DNA of 64,000 nt from Rhizobium sp. BK650 (GCF_014195325.1 NZ_JACIBK010000018.1:54151-118150); one strand, 5' to 3'. Counted from the stretch's first letter, positions 9,310 through 18,410 are shown. The notes: generated by a model from the sequence alone, not told the origin. Made by a program: numbers and translations.

Positions 9310-9747
9310 ATGCCAGCCACCACACACGATCTTGAGCCCCGAAAAGGCAGCCCGAGCCCACGGATAGACGAGGAGGAATTCAAGCATCACTTCCTCAATC
9401 AGTTTCGCGATCCTTCCTTCACGCCGCTTTGCGAGGAATTGCGAAAGATCGCAGATGCTGCGTGGGATGCCTATGCGAACTCGCGAAAAAGCCCAAAGAC
9501 ACAAAAAGCCGGAGCAGGATTTGCCGATCCCCACTACGATCTTTCAGTCGACTGGGTCCGGACGTGGAGGGCTATCGGACGAGCGCAGGCTCGTCACGAT
9601 GATGCTGGGGCGCCAAGGCGCGTTCTATTGATCAATGGTTCGTCGCGCAGCGAACATACCTGTCCTGGCGAGGTTTCGAAAAGTTTCCGGGACAACAGCT
9701 CACCGCCGGCTCAACCCTTACCCAGCCACGTCAAAAGTAGAACGTAG
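9310..9747 (+). pseudogene. Flavodoxin-family (FMN reductase-like) gene, 3' truncated
   Basis: The first ~115 codons match the N-terminal part of a rhizobial flavodoxin-family protein as I remember it: an acidic FKHHF segment, AWDAYANSRKSPKTQKAG, and the first beta strand with the FMN phosphate loop LLINGSSRSEHTCPGE. Family members are roughly three times longer. After the phosphate loop the frame loses similarity and stops at 9747, so the flavin fold is incomplete. I could not find the missing part further downstream. An EcfG-type site upstream suggests the intact ancestor was stress-induced. Confidence 0.6.
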
Positions 9748-9913
9748 GCGGAGATCCGCGGTACCGACGGAAAAATCAGGCTGTCCCCCGGCGATCCCGA
9801 TGTCGGTCACAGCCGCTCTATATCCATCCGCTGTCAACGGCCTTCATCGATGGCTTTTATACCGATGTGTCGGGCGGCAGCTTTGGTGGGTCGGAAACCT
9901 CCGTCATGGGCGC

Positions 9914-10552
9914 TCAGTTCGACACCAACGTGTTTTCGGCTCGCGGGCCTGAACCGGTGGCCGAGGCGACAACCTGGCGCGCCGGCGCAACACAGGCTCT
10001 GCGCGGGCCATCGAAGGGCTGGTAACTGTTATCCTCTGCCCGATAGGATTGGTAGCGGGCCGCGCACCATGCTTTGGCGCTGTCCGCAGGTCCGGATTCC
10101 TGCTGTTGCGGACTCGCTCCGGCCGTCCTCAGAGGAGCCGAATACGGCGAGGTGCATGTTTTCGTCTGCCCGCTGTAAGCTCGATAGCTGTTGGTAGCGG
10201 GATCGAAAGACCGATAATGGTTGGAGCACCAGTCCACGTGCTCTGGCAACATCGTCGCTATCGGTGTTGCCTCCGGTTCGTGCGGGGCAGGCGCCTCGGC
10301 CCGCGAGGCAACCGCCAGTTTCGGCGCGTCGGTGACATAGCTGGAATAGACAGCTGGAATGCGTTCGTAATGTTGGCTGGCGACGTCTACCCGCACCGGT
10401 TTCGTCGTCCAGATATCCGGTCGCGAGAGGCTTTCGAACGTCTGAGGCCCGGGATCGGCCAGCACGACTGAGGCGACCGAGCCGGCGGCAAAGCACAGGC
10501 CAATAGAACTCGCGATACCAAACGCCAGTGAAGCGATGGCCTTCATGATCAA
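9914..10552 (-). CDS. BA14K-family secreted protein
   Basis: This 212-aa protein has an N-terminal signal/anchor segment (about residues 5-32) and two copies of the BA14K signature. One is WCSNHYRSFDPATNSYRAYSG (about residues 108-128) and the other is WCAARYQSYRAEDNSY near residue 165. Each is followed by a cysteine, suggesting disulfides in the periplasm. BA14K proteins are immunoreactive envelope proteins of Brucella and rhizobia with lectin-like properties. Translation may begin at Met1 or Met3 (10546). It follows the DUF1236 gene on the same strand, separated by a strong hairpin, so read-through from the EcfG promoter at 11053-11077 is possible. Confidence 0.85.
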   Translation of the reverse strand: MIMKAIASLAFGIASSIGLCFAAGSVASVVLADPGPQTFESLSRPDIWTTKPVRVDVASQHYERIPAVYSSYVTDAPKLAVASRAEAPAPHEPEATPIATMLPEHVDWCSNHYRSFDPATNSYRAYSGQTKTCTSPYSAPLRTAGASPQQQESGPADSAKAWCAARYQSYRAEDNSYQPFDGPRRACVAPARQVVASATGSGPRAENTLVSN

Positions 10553-10576
10553 AACCCTGCTTATTTGGAAAGAGAC

Positions 10577-10599
10577 GGACGCGGCAGCGTGCCGCGTCC
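10577..10599 (-). terminator. GC-rich hairpin between DUF1236 and BA14K genes
   Basis: A perfect 10-bp inverted repeat with a 3-nt loop lies between the two minus-strand genes. No long U-run follows, so it may attenuate rather than fully terminate. Confidence 0.5.
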
Positions 10600-10609
10600 A
10601 GGCGCAAGG

Positions 10610-11011
10610 TCAGTTGATGACCTGAATAACCTTGCGGGACGACGGCTCGACGATGACGCGCTCGTCGTTCACGATCGCATAGGAATATTTCGGGTTCTCC
10701 GGAACCGGCGTCACGACCACCGTTTCGGGAAGCGGCTGGCCAACCACGACCTTCTCCCTGACGACGACGGGGGTCGCGGGCGCCGGGGCCTGCTGAACAT
10801 AGGTAACGACCTTCTGCGGCGGCGGATCGATTGCCGTGCCGACGATCGCGCCGGTTACGCCGCCGACAGCTGCACCGACCGGACCGCCGACGATCGCGCC
10901 GGTAATGGCGCCGCCTGCAGCTCCGTTGACCGTCGACGACTGAGCAAAAGCCGCGCCCGACATAAGTGTCGCGGAGACAGCCGCGCCGATCATGATCTTG
11001 TGAAACATCAT
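10610..11011 (-). CDS. DUF1236-domain envelope protein
   Basis: This 133-aa protein has a signal peptide (about residues 1-23, ending AAFA), a glycine/alanine-rich segment of GAIVGGPVGAAVGG repeats (about 30-60) and a C-terminal DUF1236 domain with the typical YSYAIVNDERVIVEP. These proteins are small periplasmic or outer-membrane-associated proteins of Rhizobiales of unknown role. It has a perfect EcfG promoter 42 bp upstream and a ribosome site just before the ATG. Confidence 0.88.
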   Translation of the reverse strand: MMFHKIMIGAAVSATLMSGAAFAQSSTVNGAAGGAITGAIVGGPVGAAVGGVTGAIVGTAIDPPPQKVVTYVQQAPAPATPVVVREKVVVGQPLPETVVVTPVPENPKYSYAIVNDERVIVEPSSRKVIQVIN

Positions 11012-11052
11012 ATCCTCCTTTGACTGATGCGGCCATGGGACCGCAGGCCAAG

Positions 11053-11077
11053 AACGAGCGATCGCGCAGTCGGTTCC
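11053..11077 (-). promoter_or_regulatory. EcfG/RpoE2 promoter, exact consensus
   Basis: The minus strand reads GGAAC, 16 bases, CGTT. It is 41 bp upstream of the DUF1236 ATG. Confidence 0.8.
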
Positions 11078-11331
11078 GGGAATAGGACTTTGGTCCGTGG
11101 TAGCTATCTTGCAGGCGGGCCGGGCGAACCAACGAACAAGCTGCTGGGTGGGCCGCGCGGAGATTGTTGTCCGAGCAACACTGACGGCGGCCGTCGCGCG
11201 ATAGGTCCACCTTCCATGCGCGCAAGCCCTGTTCGCGACCTCCCGCGCCAGGCTTGAAGCCGGCGCCAGTTGGCAGGAAGGGCTCCGGCTCGATTGAGTT
11301 CGCCCATCATCACAGATGGTGCCGGCGCGCC

Positions 11332-11502
11332 ATGATAGCGGTTGCGGCAGCTATCATCGGCGATGGCCGAAGGGAACCTGTGGCCTTCCTGGGGGCCGCA
11401 GCTTTGGCCGGTCTTGTGGCAAGTCGATTTTTGACCGCATCAGCCAAACGTTCGAAGACGCCCACGGCGTCCGGACAACCCGGGAGAAGCAACAATGGCT
11501 AA
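11332..11502 (+). pseudogene. Possible remnant of a DUF3618-cluster partner protein
   Basis: This short frame encodes a membrane segment (VAFLGAAALAGLVASRFL) and a basic tail that resembles the C-terminal end of the nutrient-deprivation-induced protein usually placed before the holin-X and DUF3618 genes in rhizobia. Only about 55 codons are present and its stop overlaps the next start by 8 bp. It could be a small gene or the stub of a larger lost one. Confidence 0.35.
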
Positions 11503-11911
11503 ACCAAACGAAAATACGCCTTTATCAGAGTTGATCGGAGGGCTTCTTTCCGACGTAACGGGATTGCTGCGGAAGGAAATCGACCTTGCAAAGACCGAGG
11601 CCTCAGAAAAACTCAATAGGGCCTTGGGTGGGATCGAGACCCTGGTAATCGGGATCGTGCTCGCTATCGGCGCTGTGGGCGTGCTTCTCAGCGCTCTGGT
11701 CAGCGGGCTTTCAGCTGTCCTTGCTCGAAACGGCATGAGTGAGCCCACTGCGAGCGCGCTCGCGGCCGTGATCGTCGGGCTCGTTATTGGTGGGATTGCC
11801 TGGCTTCTCGTCTCGAGAGGCATTTCCGCGGTGCGAGACACGCAGCTGACGCTTGATCGCACAGCAGCGTCGCTTCGGCGCGATACTGATATCGTGAAGG
11901 AGAAAGTGTAA
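11495..11911 (+). CDS. Holin-X/DUF1469-like membrane protein
   Basis: This 138-aa protein has an N-terminal amphipathic region (SELIGGLLSDVTGLLRKEIDLAKTE), two strongly hydrophobic helices (about residues 48-72 and 82-106) and a charged tail. This is the layout of the family annotated as phage holin family or DUF1469. In rhizobia the family is chromosomal or plasmid-borne and tied to stress/envelope proteins rather than phage lysis. Its stop overlaps the ATG of the DUF3618 gene (TAATG), so the two are co-translated. Confidence 0.85.
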   Translation: MAKPNENTPLSELIGGLLSDVTGLLRKEIDLAKTEASEKLNRALGGIETLVIGIVLAIGAVGVLLSALVSGLSAVLARNGMSEPTASALAAVIVGLVIGGIAWLLVSRGISAVRDTQLTLDRTAASLRRDTDIVKEKV

Positions 11912-12900
11912 TGACGCATTCTTCCGAAAAATCCTCAGCCGAGCTGCAGCGCGAAATCGACAGGGATCGCGAAAGGATCGGAGCACGCATCGATGCGATC
12001 CAGGAGCGCATGTCGCCCGGACAGCTTGTGGATGAGGTCATTGCATACGCCAAAGGCAGCGGCGGTGCGGATTATCTCACCAATCTTGGAAAGGCGGTCA
12101 AAGCCAATCCATTGCCTGTCGCACTGATGGGCGTCAGCTTGGCATGGCTCGTTGCCAAGCAGGGCACATCGACGCAAACGCCAGGCGCCGATGACAGCGA
12201 GGTCAGGCCGCTTTATCCTGCCCGCGGGACGATCAAGCGCATCGGACCGCCCGAGGAGATCGGCGGTGTTCGCTACAGCCATTTCACCGATGAGTCCGGC
12301 GAACGGTTCAAGGCCCTTACCGACGAGACGGGTCGGCGAGCCGGCGATTTCCTCAACGCAACCGGCAAAGCCTATCGCGGCTTTTCGGATGCTGCCGGCG
12401 AGCGAATTTCTGCCATTCGCGATGAGGCGGGCTCCGTTCTGGATGCCTCCTTGGGCTGGGCTTCCGATACCTGGAGCAGCGTCAAAGGAACGGTCGGCGG
12501 CGCAGCGGAGACGGTTGATCAAGTTGCAGGTTCTGTATCCAACACCGCATCGTCAACGGGAACGGTTCTGAAAGAACAGTCAAGCCGGCTGAACAACGCA
12601 ATCCTGTCTCATTTCCGCGATCAGCCGCTTGTCGGCGGTGCTCTTGCTTTTGCGGTTGGTGCGGCGATCGGAGCCGCACTGCCGCATTCACAGCACGAAG
12701 ACGAGCTGCTCGGGGAAGCCTCGGACGCCGTCAAGGCGAACGCTGCCTCAAGGGCTGGCGACGCGGTGAATCAGAGCATGGATGTTGCCTCCGACATGCT
12801 GGACAAGGCCGTATCGGTGACAGCCGACGTGCACGATGCCGCCAAGGAGCGCATCGATAAAGAAATTGATGCCCTGAAGAACAGAGACGCTGCCGGCTAG
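11911..12900 (+). CDS. DUF3618-domain protein
   Basis: This 329-aa protein starts with the DUF3618 signature (SAELQREIDRDRERIGARIDAI, about residues 8-29). A membrane segment (about 72-86) follows, then a long alanine/serine/aspartate-rich region predicted to be helical, and a second hydrophobic segment rich in glycine and alanine (about 235-255). Its function is unknown; the family sits in the inner membrane and co-occurs with the preceding holin-X-like protein. Overlap with the previous gene indicates one operon. Confidence 0.88.
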   Translation: MTHSSEKSSAELQREIDRDRERIGARIDAIQERMSPGQLVDEVIAYAKGSGGADYLTNLGKAVKANPLPVALMGVSLAWLVAKQGTSTQTPGADDSEVRPLYPARGTIKRIGPPEEIGGVRYSHFTDESGERFKALTDETGRRAGDFLNATGKAYRGFSDAAGERISAIRDEAGSVLDASLGWASDTWSSVKGTVGGAAETVDQVAGSVSNTASSTGTVLKEQSSRLNNAILSHFRDQPLVGGALAFAVGAAIGAALPHSQHEDELLGEASDAVKANAASRAGDAVNQSMDVASDMLDKAVSVTADVHDAAKERIDKEIDALKNRDAAG

Positions 12901-13082
12901 GCGTCGTCTCGGATGCAGCAAAAGCACGCTCTCGTGATCGTCTGTCACGGGAGCAGGTGGCGCTCCTCTTTGCGGGGTGCCTGACGTCCCCATGGGTTCG
13001 CAATTGCCTTTGGGCGCTTCGGCGGCAAGGCGGAAGCACGGAGCCTGCTGCGCGTGACCGTCGCCGGAAAATCGATTCGCCA

Positions 13083-13107
13083 GGAACCTTGCCGGTCAGT
13101 GACGGTT
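13083..13107 (+). promoter_or_regulatory. Near-consensus EcfG promoter
   Basis: GGAAC, 16 bases, GGTT (consensus CGTT), 51 bp upstream of the secreted protein starting at 13159. Confidence 0.45.
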
Positions 13108-13158
13108 GGAAGGGGCCATCGCGGCATGGTTGCGTAGGCGATCCTACTGGAGGCAATG

Positions 13159-13494
13159 ATGGAGCGAATAGTCTATGCGGTCATCCTGGCGGGCCTCGCC
13201 GGCGTTGCCTACGCACACCAAGCGCCGTCCGGTTTCCAATATTCTGCTTTCTGTTGCAACGGCGACGGCGAATCTGGCGATTGCCAGCCAATCCCGTCGC
13301 AGGATGTCAAGATCCACGGTGCCAACTATGAATTTTCGCTCAAGCCAGGAGATCATCGGCTGGCAACGCATGGGCACCTGTTCTCCGTTCCTCAATCGAA
13401 AGCGATGATGTCGATGGACGGCTTCTATCACCTATGCCTCTTTCCCAACGAAGACGTGGTGCGCTGTTTTTACGCTCCTCAGATGAACTTCTGA
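13159..13494 (+). CDS. Small secreted cysteine-containing protein
   Basis: The 111-aa product has a short signal peptide (cleavage likely after VAYA), then a double-cysteine motif (FCCNGDGESGDCQ, about residues 33-45) and two further cysteines near the C-terminus. Two adjacent ATGs exist. I favour the second, at 13159, because the GGAGG ribosome site is then 5 bp away rather than 2. The family is known to me only as a hypothetical periplasmic protein of Rhizobiales. The four conserved cysteines suggest disulfides. Confidence 0.7.
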   Translation: MERIVYAVILAGLAGVAYAHQAPSGFQYSAFCCNGDGESGDCQPIPSQDVKIHGANYEFSLKPGDHRLATHGHLFSVPQSKAMMSMDGFYHLCLFPNEDVVRCFYAPQMNF

Positions 13495-13845
13495 GAGCGA
13501 TTGCCGTCGCTGACACCCCTAACCGCAAAATGCCGGCCGGATGCCGAATCGCCTGGTGGGTGTTCTTTGTCCTTACGCATTGAACCGGCGGCCGCAGTTC
13601 GAGCATATGCCTGTCGTGAGCGGCCTCGCCAAAACCGATGCCGCCGCCATCATGGCTATGCGCGTAGCAATCTCACCCCGCAGCTTGATCGGCCGTCCGC
13701 CGCCGGAATATTGTTCCATATCCAGGGTCGGCTCGTGGCTTCTGCCAGGACAGTCGATCTTCATAGCAGATAGCCAAGGTCATTCACTCGATCGTCATGA
13801 TCATGTGACAGTCGGGCGGTTCATGCGATCTTCGGAGGGAAAATG
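13495..13845. other. Intergenic stretch without a supported gene
   Basis: Short frames occur on both strands (plus 13541-13846, minus 13573-13764), but I recognise no domain and no good start signal. Confidence 0.45.
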
Positions 13846-14325
13846 ATGGATCTTTGGACAGAAAGCCGGGGACCGGTCAGAGCGACGCAGCGCGATGTTC
13901 AAAAGGCCGGCGCGATCAACGCGCTGCTCGTGCATCCGATCGACGTCTTGCCGCACCAGCCAGGCGACCCAATCCGTCCTTTCGCGCTGGGAATCTTCAA
14001 TGAGATGCGCCCGCTTCTCAAGCCCGAAGTCGGGCTGACAAAGTTGAGGCGCGCGACCGCAGTTTATGTGAGGCTGAAACGGTATTACTTTGCGAGCGCC
14101 CAGCCAGGCGCCATGCGCCACGATTTGGCCGGCGCGCCGGTTTAGCCAGTTTCCGATAAGGACCGGCTGGAAGCGCAACGACGTTTTCTGGAGATGAAGC
14201 AGTCGCTCACCGCGGACGCGCCGCCAGCCACAGTGCCTGAACGGCCGGAAGGCGCGCGCGAACCGACCAAGAATGAACTGATACGGGCCGCGCTTCTCAA
14301 GCGGCGTTCGGCGGCGGCAACATGA
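13846..14325 (+). pseudogene. ProQ/FinO-domain gene with an in-frame stop
   Basis: A frame with GGAGG ribosome site and tandem ATGs encodes a ProQ/FinO-like core, including LRRATAVYVRLKRYYF and RHDLAGAPV. A TAG at 14143-14145 interrupts it. The same frame continues (PVSDKDRLEAQRRF) to a natural TGA at 14323-14325 with a basic Leu/Arg C-terminal helix. One base change (GAG to TAG) explains the break. ProQ proteins are RNA chaperones for sRNA and mRNA. The truncated 99-aa product would still hold most of the domain, so residual function is possible. Confidence 0.65.
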
Positions 14326-14580
14326 GCGTCTTTCAGCGCGAAGGGTCGTTGCTGGCAATGTCAATGGTGAGGTTCACCGAATCCAGCTCGACGGAAGAGT
14401 GGCGCAACAGTCGCCGCCCGGCGAGTGGATATTGAACCGAAACCCTCTCGTCGTGTCCAAAAGATGTCGGTTTGCCTTGCGCCGCAGTCGGCCCTCACGA
14501 CGATGTGGCAACCGGTCAGGCGTTTCCAACAAGCACTTCCGCTCCTCCTCGCGCGCTAGATCTAAATCGCAGGCGCCTCT

Positions 14581-14793
14581 TCAGAAACCTAGATCTTCCG
14601 TGATCGCGTGAATGGAAGGCGTTCGCTTCTTGGCCGCCATCAGCAGGTCGAGTTCGACCGAGGACGGTCCGAAGCGCTCGTAGATGTTCTTGGCGCTTTC
14701 ACGATCAAGCTTATATTTTCGTTCGAACTCTTCCAGGGAATAGGGACAGCCCCGCATTGTGCGTTTGCGCTCCGTTGTCGTCGTTTCAGTCAT
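14581..14793 (-). CDS. Small conserved hypothetical protein
   Basis: The 70-aa product is soluble and contains YSLEEFERKYKLDRES followed by IYERFGPSSVELDLLMAAKK, a pattern I associate with small uncharacterised rhizobial proteins. I chose the ATG at 14793 because a GGAG ribosome site lies 6 bp upstream. An imperfect EcfG-like site (14822-14846) precedes it. Helix-turn-helix character is possible but not demonstrable. Confidence 0.65.
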   Translation of the reverse strand: MTETTTTERKRTMRGCPYSLEEFERKYKLDRESAKNIYERFGPSSVELDLLMAAKKRTPSIHAITEDLGF

Positions 14794-14821
14794 TGCAAGC
14801 TCCATTGTGCACTGGCGGCGT

Positions 14822-14846
14822 AATGGCGCAGGCTCTTGATTGTTCC
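14822..14846 (-). promoter_or_regulatory. Weak EcfG-like promoter
   Basis: The minus strand reads GGAAC, 16 bases, CATT, 28 bp upstream of the gene starting at 14793. One mismatch in the -10 element. Confidence 0.35.
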
Positions 14847-15074
14847 GCGATTTCGTAACGGAGATATGCTTCGACGAAAGCGCCTGAAACTGGCGTGTCG
14901 AAGAGCTAAAGGGACGCGCGAATTGATCGACGGGGGGATTACGAGATTTCAATTTTCGACCGTCAGCGACGGCGCCTCGCAATGTCGGAGTTCCGTTAGG
15001 CGCACGCAGATAGCTGCGGCTCCATCCTGAAATCAAGGACCTTCGCGTCCGAACGCAGGTAACCCCCTGCTCGC

Positions 15075-15368
15075 TTAACGGCACTCCTCACTCAAGGTAC
15101 CATTGCGCATTTGTGCGCGCCACTCACGCGTGTCAGGTCGCGGGCATGAGCGCTCGGTGCGGTGGATCGCTGTAACGCTTCCGGTTTCGACGGGGTCGAG
15201 CGGGATCGCGATGCCCCCTTGGTCGTAGTCCTGACGGTAGCGATCGGTCCCAGGCGGCATACCCCCGAAACGACCGCTGGAGTCCATGTCCCCAAAAGAC
15301 TGGCAAAAGCCGGGGGCGGTGCTGAAGCCGGCCAGAACAATCAACGTTAATGCGACGAGCCTGCGCAT
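15075..15368 (-). CDS. Small secreted hypothetical protein
   Basis: The 97-aa product starts at the ATG at 15368, after an AAGGAAA ribosome site. It has a signal peptide (about residues 1-24, LVALTLIVLAGFSTAPGFC). The mature part is Gly/Asp-rich with two cysteines at the C-terminal end (SCPRPDTREW and EEC). I do not recognise a family. Only a poor EcfG-like match (GGAAC, 16 bases, GATT) is upstream. Confidence 0.6.
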   Translation of the reverse strand: MRRLVALTLIVLAGFSTAPGFCQSFGDMDSSGRFGGMPPGTDRYRQDYDQGGIAIPLDPVETGSVTAIHRTERSCPRPDTREWRAQMRNGTLSEECR

Positions 15369-16253
15369 GACGGTTTTCCTTTTTTGGTTGGCAGGAGGAA
15401 AATCGTCGTGGGCTCTTCTTGTTCCAGATGCATCCTCTATCCACAATGGTTCTCGAAAAGCCTCGGCTCTCTCGACCGTCCTCGGCGATCACAGCGACAC
15501 AGGCACGTCCAACATCCCGATATTCGCGCGGATCGACTTTCGGGCAGCGCCTGCGCCGGTTGGTTCCACCAGCCTTCCTCTCCCTAGTGTCGTGGCTTTG
15601 TCACACCGGCGGCGTTTTTCGTCAGGTTTAGCCGCTCGTCTTGAAGCGAATCGCGAAAGGCGCGAAGTGAGAAATTCGGATGAAACGATGAGGGCGTGCG
15701 ATTTGTTCAGGGTCATTGAGCGTGGGCCTCATTGTCCGGCCGCGCAAGATTGTGCGAGCGACGCGGTCTTAAAACTTCGCGGAGAGGGGCAGCGGCGTTG
15801 CGGCAGGCAGGCATCGAACGCTATGAATCACGCCAAAGGGTAACGGGTCACGCCATCCCGCCATCGCTGAAGTTCTTCAAGCTGCAGATTGAATTTGCAG
15901 TCCAGGCTTTGTCGCAGCTGTCGCCCTTGCCGGCCGATTATATGTCCGACCGCTACTGGCCGCTGCATGAAAACCGGGCGGACCTTGGGTGAGGCAGCCC
16001 GTTCAATCGGTCAGGCGGGCGTCGCCGACCTGCCGCAGAGTCCTGCTGATCTCCTAAAGCTCGCAAGACGATTGGTATCAACGGCGATTTTTCACGCCTC
16101 GTGGCTCCAGCCTTCGGCAGCAATTTCATTCATTTCCTCGATCGTCAGGGACTTTTTCACCTTGCCAGCGTCCCGTCCGATAATTGATCGCCCCTGCGGC
16201 GCAGGCCGGGGGCGAGGGATTCGATGGGCCCATCGCGCTTGCATCGATTCATT
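15369..16253. other. Long stretch with only possible gene remnants
   Basis: No complete gene is supported over nearly 0.9 kb. A plus-strand segment near 15870-15992 (FFKLQIEFAVQAL to a stop) and a minus-strand segment near 16090-16190 (KKSLTIEEMNEIAAEGW to a stop) look protein-like but lack starts. They may be tails of lost genes. Confidence 0.4.
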
Positions 16254-16278
16254 GGAACTGTGAAGTCTTTAAAGTGTT
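16254..16278 (+). promoter_or_regulatory. Near-consensus EcfG promoter
   Basis: GGAAC, 17 bases, GTT (the -10 reads TGTT). It is 31 bp upstream of the entericidin-like gene. Confidence 0.5.
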
Positions 16279-16309
16279 ATGGCCTCGTTCGATCAACCGG
16301 GGACTTCCA

Positions 16310-16462
16310 ATGAAGATCGCTTCCGCAATCGCAGTAACCTTCATCTTGACCCTCACCCTTTCATCATGCGGCAATACGATCCGCGGCATGGGCCAGGATA
16401 CGGCAAACACCGTCAATGCCACCCAAAATGCAGGCCATCGCGTTGCCAACGCAGCTAAGTAA
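16310..16462 (+). CDS. Entericidin-family lipoprotein
   Basis: This 50-aa protein has a lipoprotein signal peptide ending in LSSC and a short mature peptide beginning GNTIRGMGQDTANTV, typical of entericidin EcnA/EcnB. Entericidins are small membrane lipopeptides linked to stationary-phase or osmotic stress. A ribosome site (GGGGA) precedes the ATG, and a near-consensus EcfG promoter lies upstream. Confidence 0.88.
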   Translation: MKIASAIAVTFILTLTLSSCGNTIRGMGQDTANTVNATQNAGHRVANAAK

Positions 16463-16477
16463 AACCCCAATCAGCAA

Positions 16478-16504
16478 GCCCGCCGGCTGGTGATGCCGAC
16501 GGGC
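16478..16504 (+). terminator. Hairpin after the entericidin gene
   Basis: A 10-bp stem with one mismatch and a 7-nt loop starts 15 bp after the stop. There is no U-run, so termination strength is uncertain. Confidence 0.45.
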
Positions 16505-16639
16505 GCCCTGCGGTGGCTTTGGTGAAACATCAGAATTCACCTCACGGATTGCTCCTCGTCCGTTGCATCGAATGTGACATCACCCTTTTAGCTCACGCCC
16601 CAATGCGTATCGATTGGAAACTTCGTACTCGGGATCGTC

Positions 16640-16972
16640 ATGATTATCGGAAGATAGCTCACGGCGGCGCGTGCACTTGCAGATCTCACCCAGGCGGAGT
16701 TGGCCGCGGCGGCCAATATTTCGGTTCCAATGCTGCAGCGGATGGAAGCGAGCGATGTCCCTGCCGAAGACATGAAGAATGACGTTGCGGCAGTCGTAGG
16801 CGCCCTTGAAGCGGCCGGCGTCCGTTTGATTGACGGCAGCTATTCTGGCGCCGGCGGCCCTGGCGTGCGGCTCGCTTCGCCGGTTGGAGCCTCGGTTGAC
16901 GTCGACGAGGCGCAGACCGTGCAATACGAGGAACACCTGACGAATGACGCGCCGCCCGGCGCAGGCGGCTAG
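16640..16972 (+). pseudogene. XRE-type HTH regulator with an early nonsense codon
   Basis: From an ATG at 16640 the frame reads MIIGR, then TAG, then LTAARALADLTQAELAAAANIS and a helix-turn-helix with SVPMLQRMEAS, ending GVRL. Family members read Gln-Leu at the break, so a single CAG-to-TAG change at 16655-16657 explains it. A TTG at 16700 could restart translation but would lose the first helix. The family comprises short single-domain DNA-binding regulators. Confidence 0.6.
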
Positions 16973-17004
16973 ACGCGGATCAGTATGGACACCGCCACGC
17001 TCGT

Positions 17005-17260
17005 GTGCTCCTCCGCCTTCGAAGTCGCCATAGTCCAAAGGATGGCTCTTCTACCTCCACAGCTAGTCTTTTGCCGACCCGATCGAAGACGGGCCCCTGG
17101 CGAGCGCCCATGACTTGAAGATACCGTCGTCGCGTTCCAATCGCAGATGACCGACCGCGGTGGCGCCATCAGGTTCCCTCGTATTGCGGAAGTTCCGTTT
17201 GCTTCGTCGGGCGGAGTGCTTGTCGAGTAGCCGCAGAAAGTGGACTTCGATGGTTGGGTC
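17005..17260 (-). pseudogene. Fragment of LigD phosphoesterase domain
   Basis: The minus strand encodes pieces characteristic of the N-terminal 3'-phosphoesterase part of DNA ligase D: RNFRNTREPDG, LRLERDDGIFKSWALARGPS, then after a frameshift KRLAVEVE and HPLDYGDFEG. The conserved metal-binding stretch (QKH..RLHYDF) between the first two pieces is missing, and a stop interrupts the middle. It is a decayed fragment; the ligase part of a LigD lies at 41035-41440. Confidence 0.65.
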
Positions 17261-17326
17261 GAAGCTGAGCTCAAAACGTGACGTCCTCTGCCGAGGCGTC
17301 GGCGATCGGGGACAGAGCCCCCTCAC

Positions 17327-17755
17327 CTCTCGTCAATGCGGGGTAGTCACGGACACCGACCGCTGACTTTCGATCGATCATCATGCCAGCCTCGGTTTTC
17401 TCGACAAGATGACGATTGAAAGGCGTTGTCCGGGCTCCCGGGTCGACCCTTCATGCAACGCCCCCGATCCGCCAAGATCGAGGGCGTCGTGCAGGAGACG
17501 CGACATCTCTCGTGACACGTCGAGAGGAGACATGGCCGCCGCCGCGCCCTTTCAACAAACTTCGGTCTGATCTAGATGTTCCCGCGGCCCTGCAAGAAGG
17601 TTGCTCGACCTCGTCGGGCATTTGCCAAGGGTTCCATAGGGGCGTTTTCATTTGCAGAATTTCGGTCTCCTTACCTCGCTTCGAAAGGTTGCCGGATCGG
17701 CGCCTCAGGCAAGGCAGGGCGAAGCAACCGCACGCGGGAGGGCTGTGCCGCCGGC
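17327..17755. other. Intergenic stretch without a supported gene
   Basis: I see no gene or convincing regulatory site here. Confidence 0.45.
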
Positions 17756-18142
17756 TCAGGTCGAATTAATCAGTTCTCTAAGCCTTTCCGGATCGGTGAC
17801 ACCGATCTGAAACCATTTCACCAGGTCACGCGCCGCCTCATTCGCCTGCGGGCTCGCAAGCTGCAGGTTACGCGTCTGGCAATATTCGCTGATCAAGCCC
17901 TGAAGCATCTCGACGTCAGCCGGGGCGAGCGGCCGTCCGCCGTTCTTGTCGAATGCCTGAAACACCCACGCCCCCATCAGTATTCGCGCATCTACCAAGC
18001 CTACGCGATCGGCGCGATCATGCAAGCGGTAGCTGGGTTTCCATCGCCACGCACATGTTGCTGCCAAAAGACGTCGCAAACGATTTGCAGCGACGAGGCC
18101 GATCTCAGCCAATGTCCCTGCGAAATCGGACCTGTCGGTCAA
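17756..18142 (-). CDS. Hypothetical protein, N-terminus uncertain
   Basis: The last ~75 residues look like a genuine small helical protein (AWVFQAFDKNGGRPL, then ARDLVKWFQIGVTDPERL). The first ~55 residues of the 128-aa frame are Arg/Ala-rich and may be spurious. A start at the ATG at 17974 would give 72 residues, but no ribosome site precedes it. I do not recognise a named family. Confidence 0.45.
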   Translation of the reverse strand: MTDRSDFAGTLAEIGLVAANRLRRLLAATCAWRWKPSYRLHDRADRVGLVDARILMGAWVFQAFDKNGGRPLAPADVEMLQGLISEYCQTRNLQLASPQANEAARDLVKWFQIGVTDPERLRELINST

Positions 18143-18410
18143 TTAGGCTCGTCGCGCTTCCCATCTGAGATCGAAACTGCGCGGCGATCTCTCGTCGTTC
18201 GTCCATCGCCACAAGCAAAGTGCTCTTTTAATGGATCGGACGACGCCAAACCTCCCTCACATGAACCTCTGCTTCCTGATTGAATGATACCGACGCGTAC
18301 GTCCCGTCGGCCACAAGAACATGCCGCTTGCGACGGTTGAAGCCATTGCGGAACGTGTTCCTCATGGTCGTGAAACAGCTACGCACCATCAACTGAGATC
18401 GGTATTTTGT

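Noticed and set aside
9826..9913. Protein-like plus-strand stretch (GGSFGGSETSVMGAQFD)
   Set aside because: It has no start, matches nothing I know, and runs into the antisense of the BA14K gene.
10029..11225. 398-codon minus-strand frame spanning two genes
   Set aside because: It is Arg-rich out-of-frame translation of the BA14K and DUF1236 genes, both of which have signal peptides and known signatures.
11495..11911. Phage lysis holin
   Set aside because: No phage genes are nearby. The family name is historical and the DUF3618 partner points to an envelope stress function.
15401..15425. EcfG promoter upstream of the secreted protein at 15368
   Set aside because: The -10 reads GATT; not distinguishable from chance.
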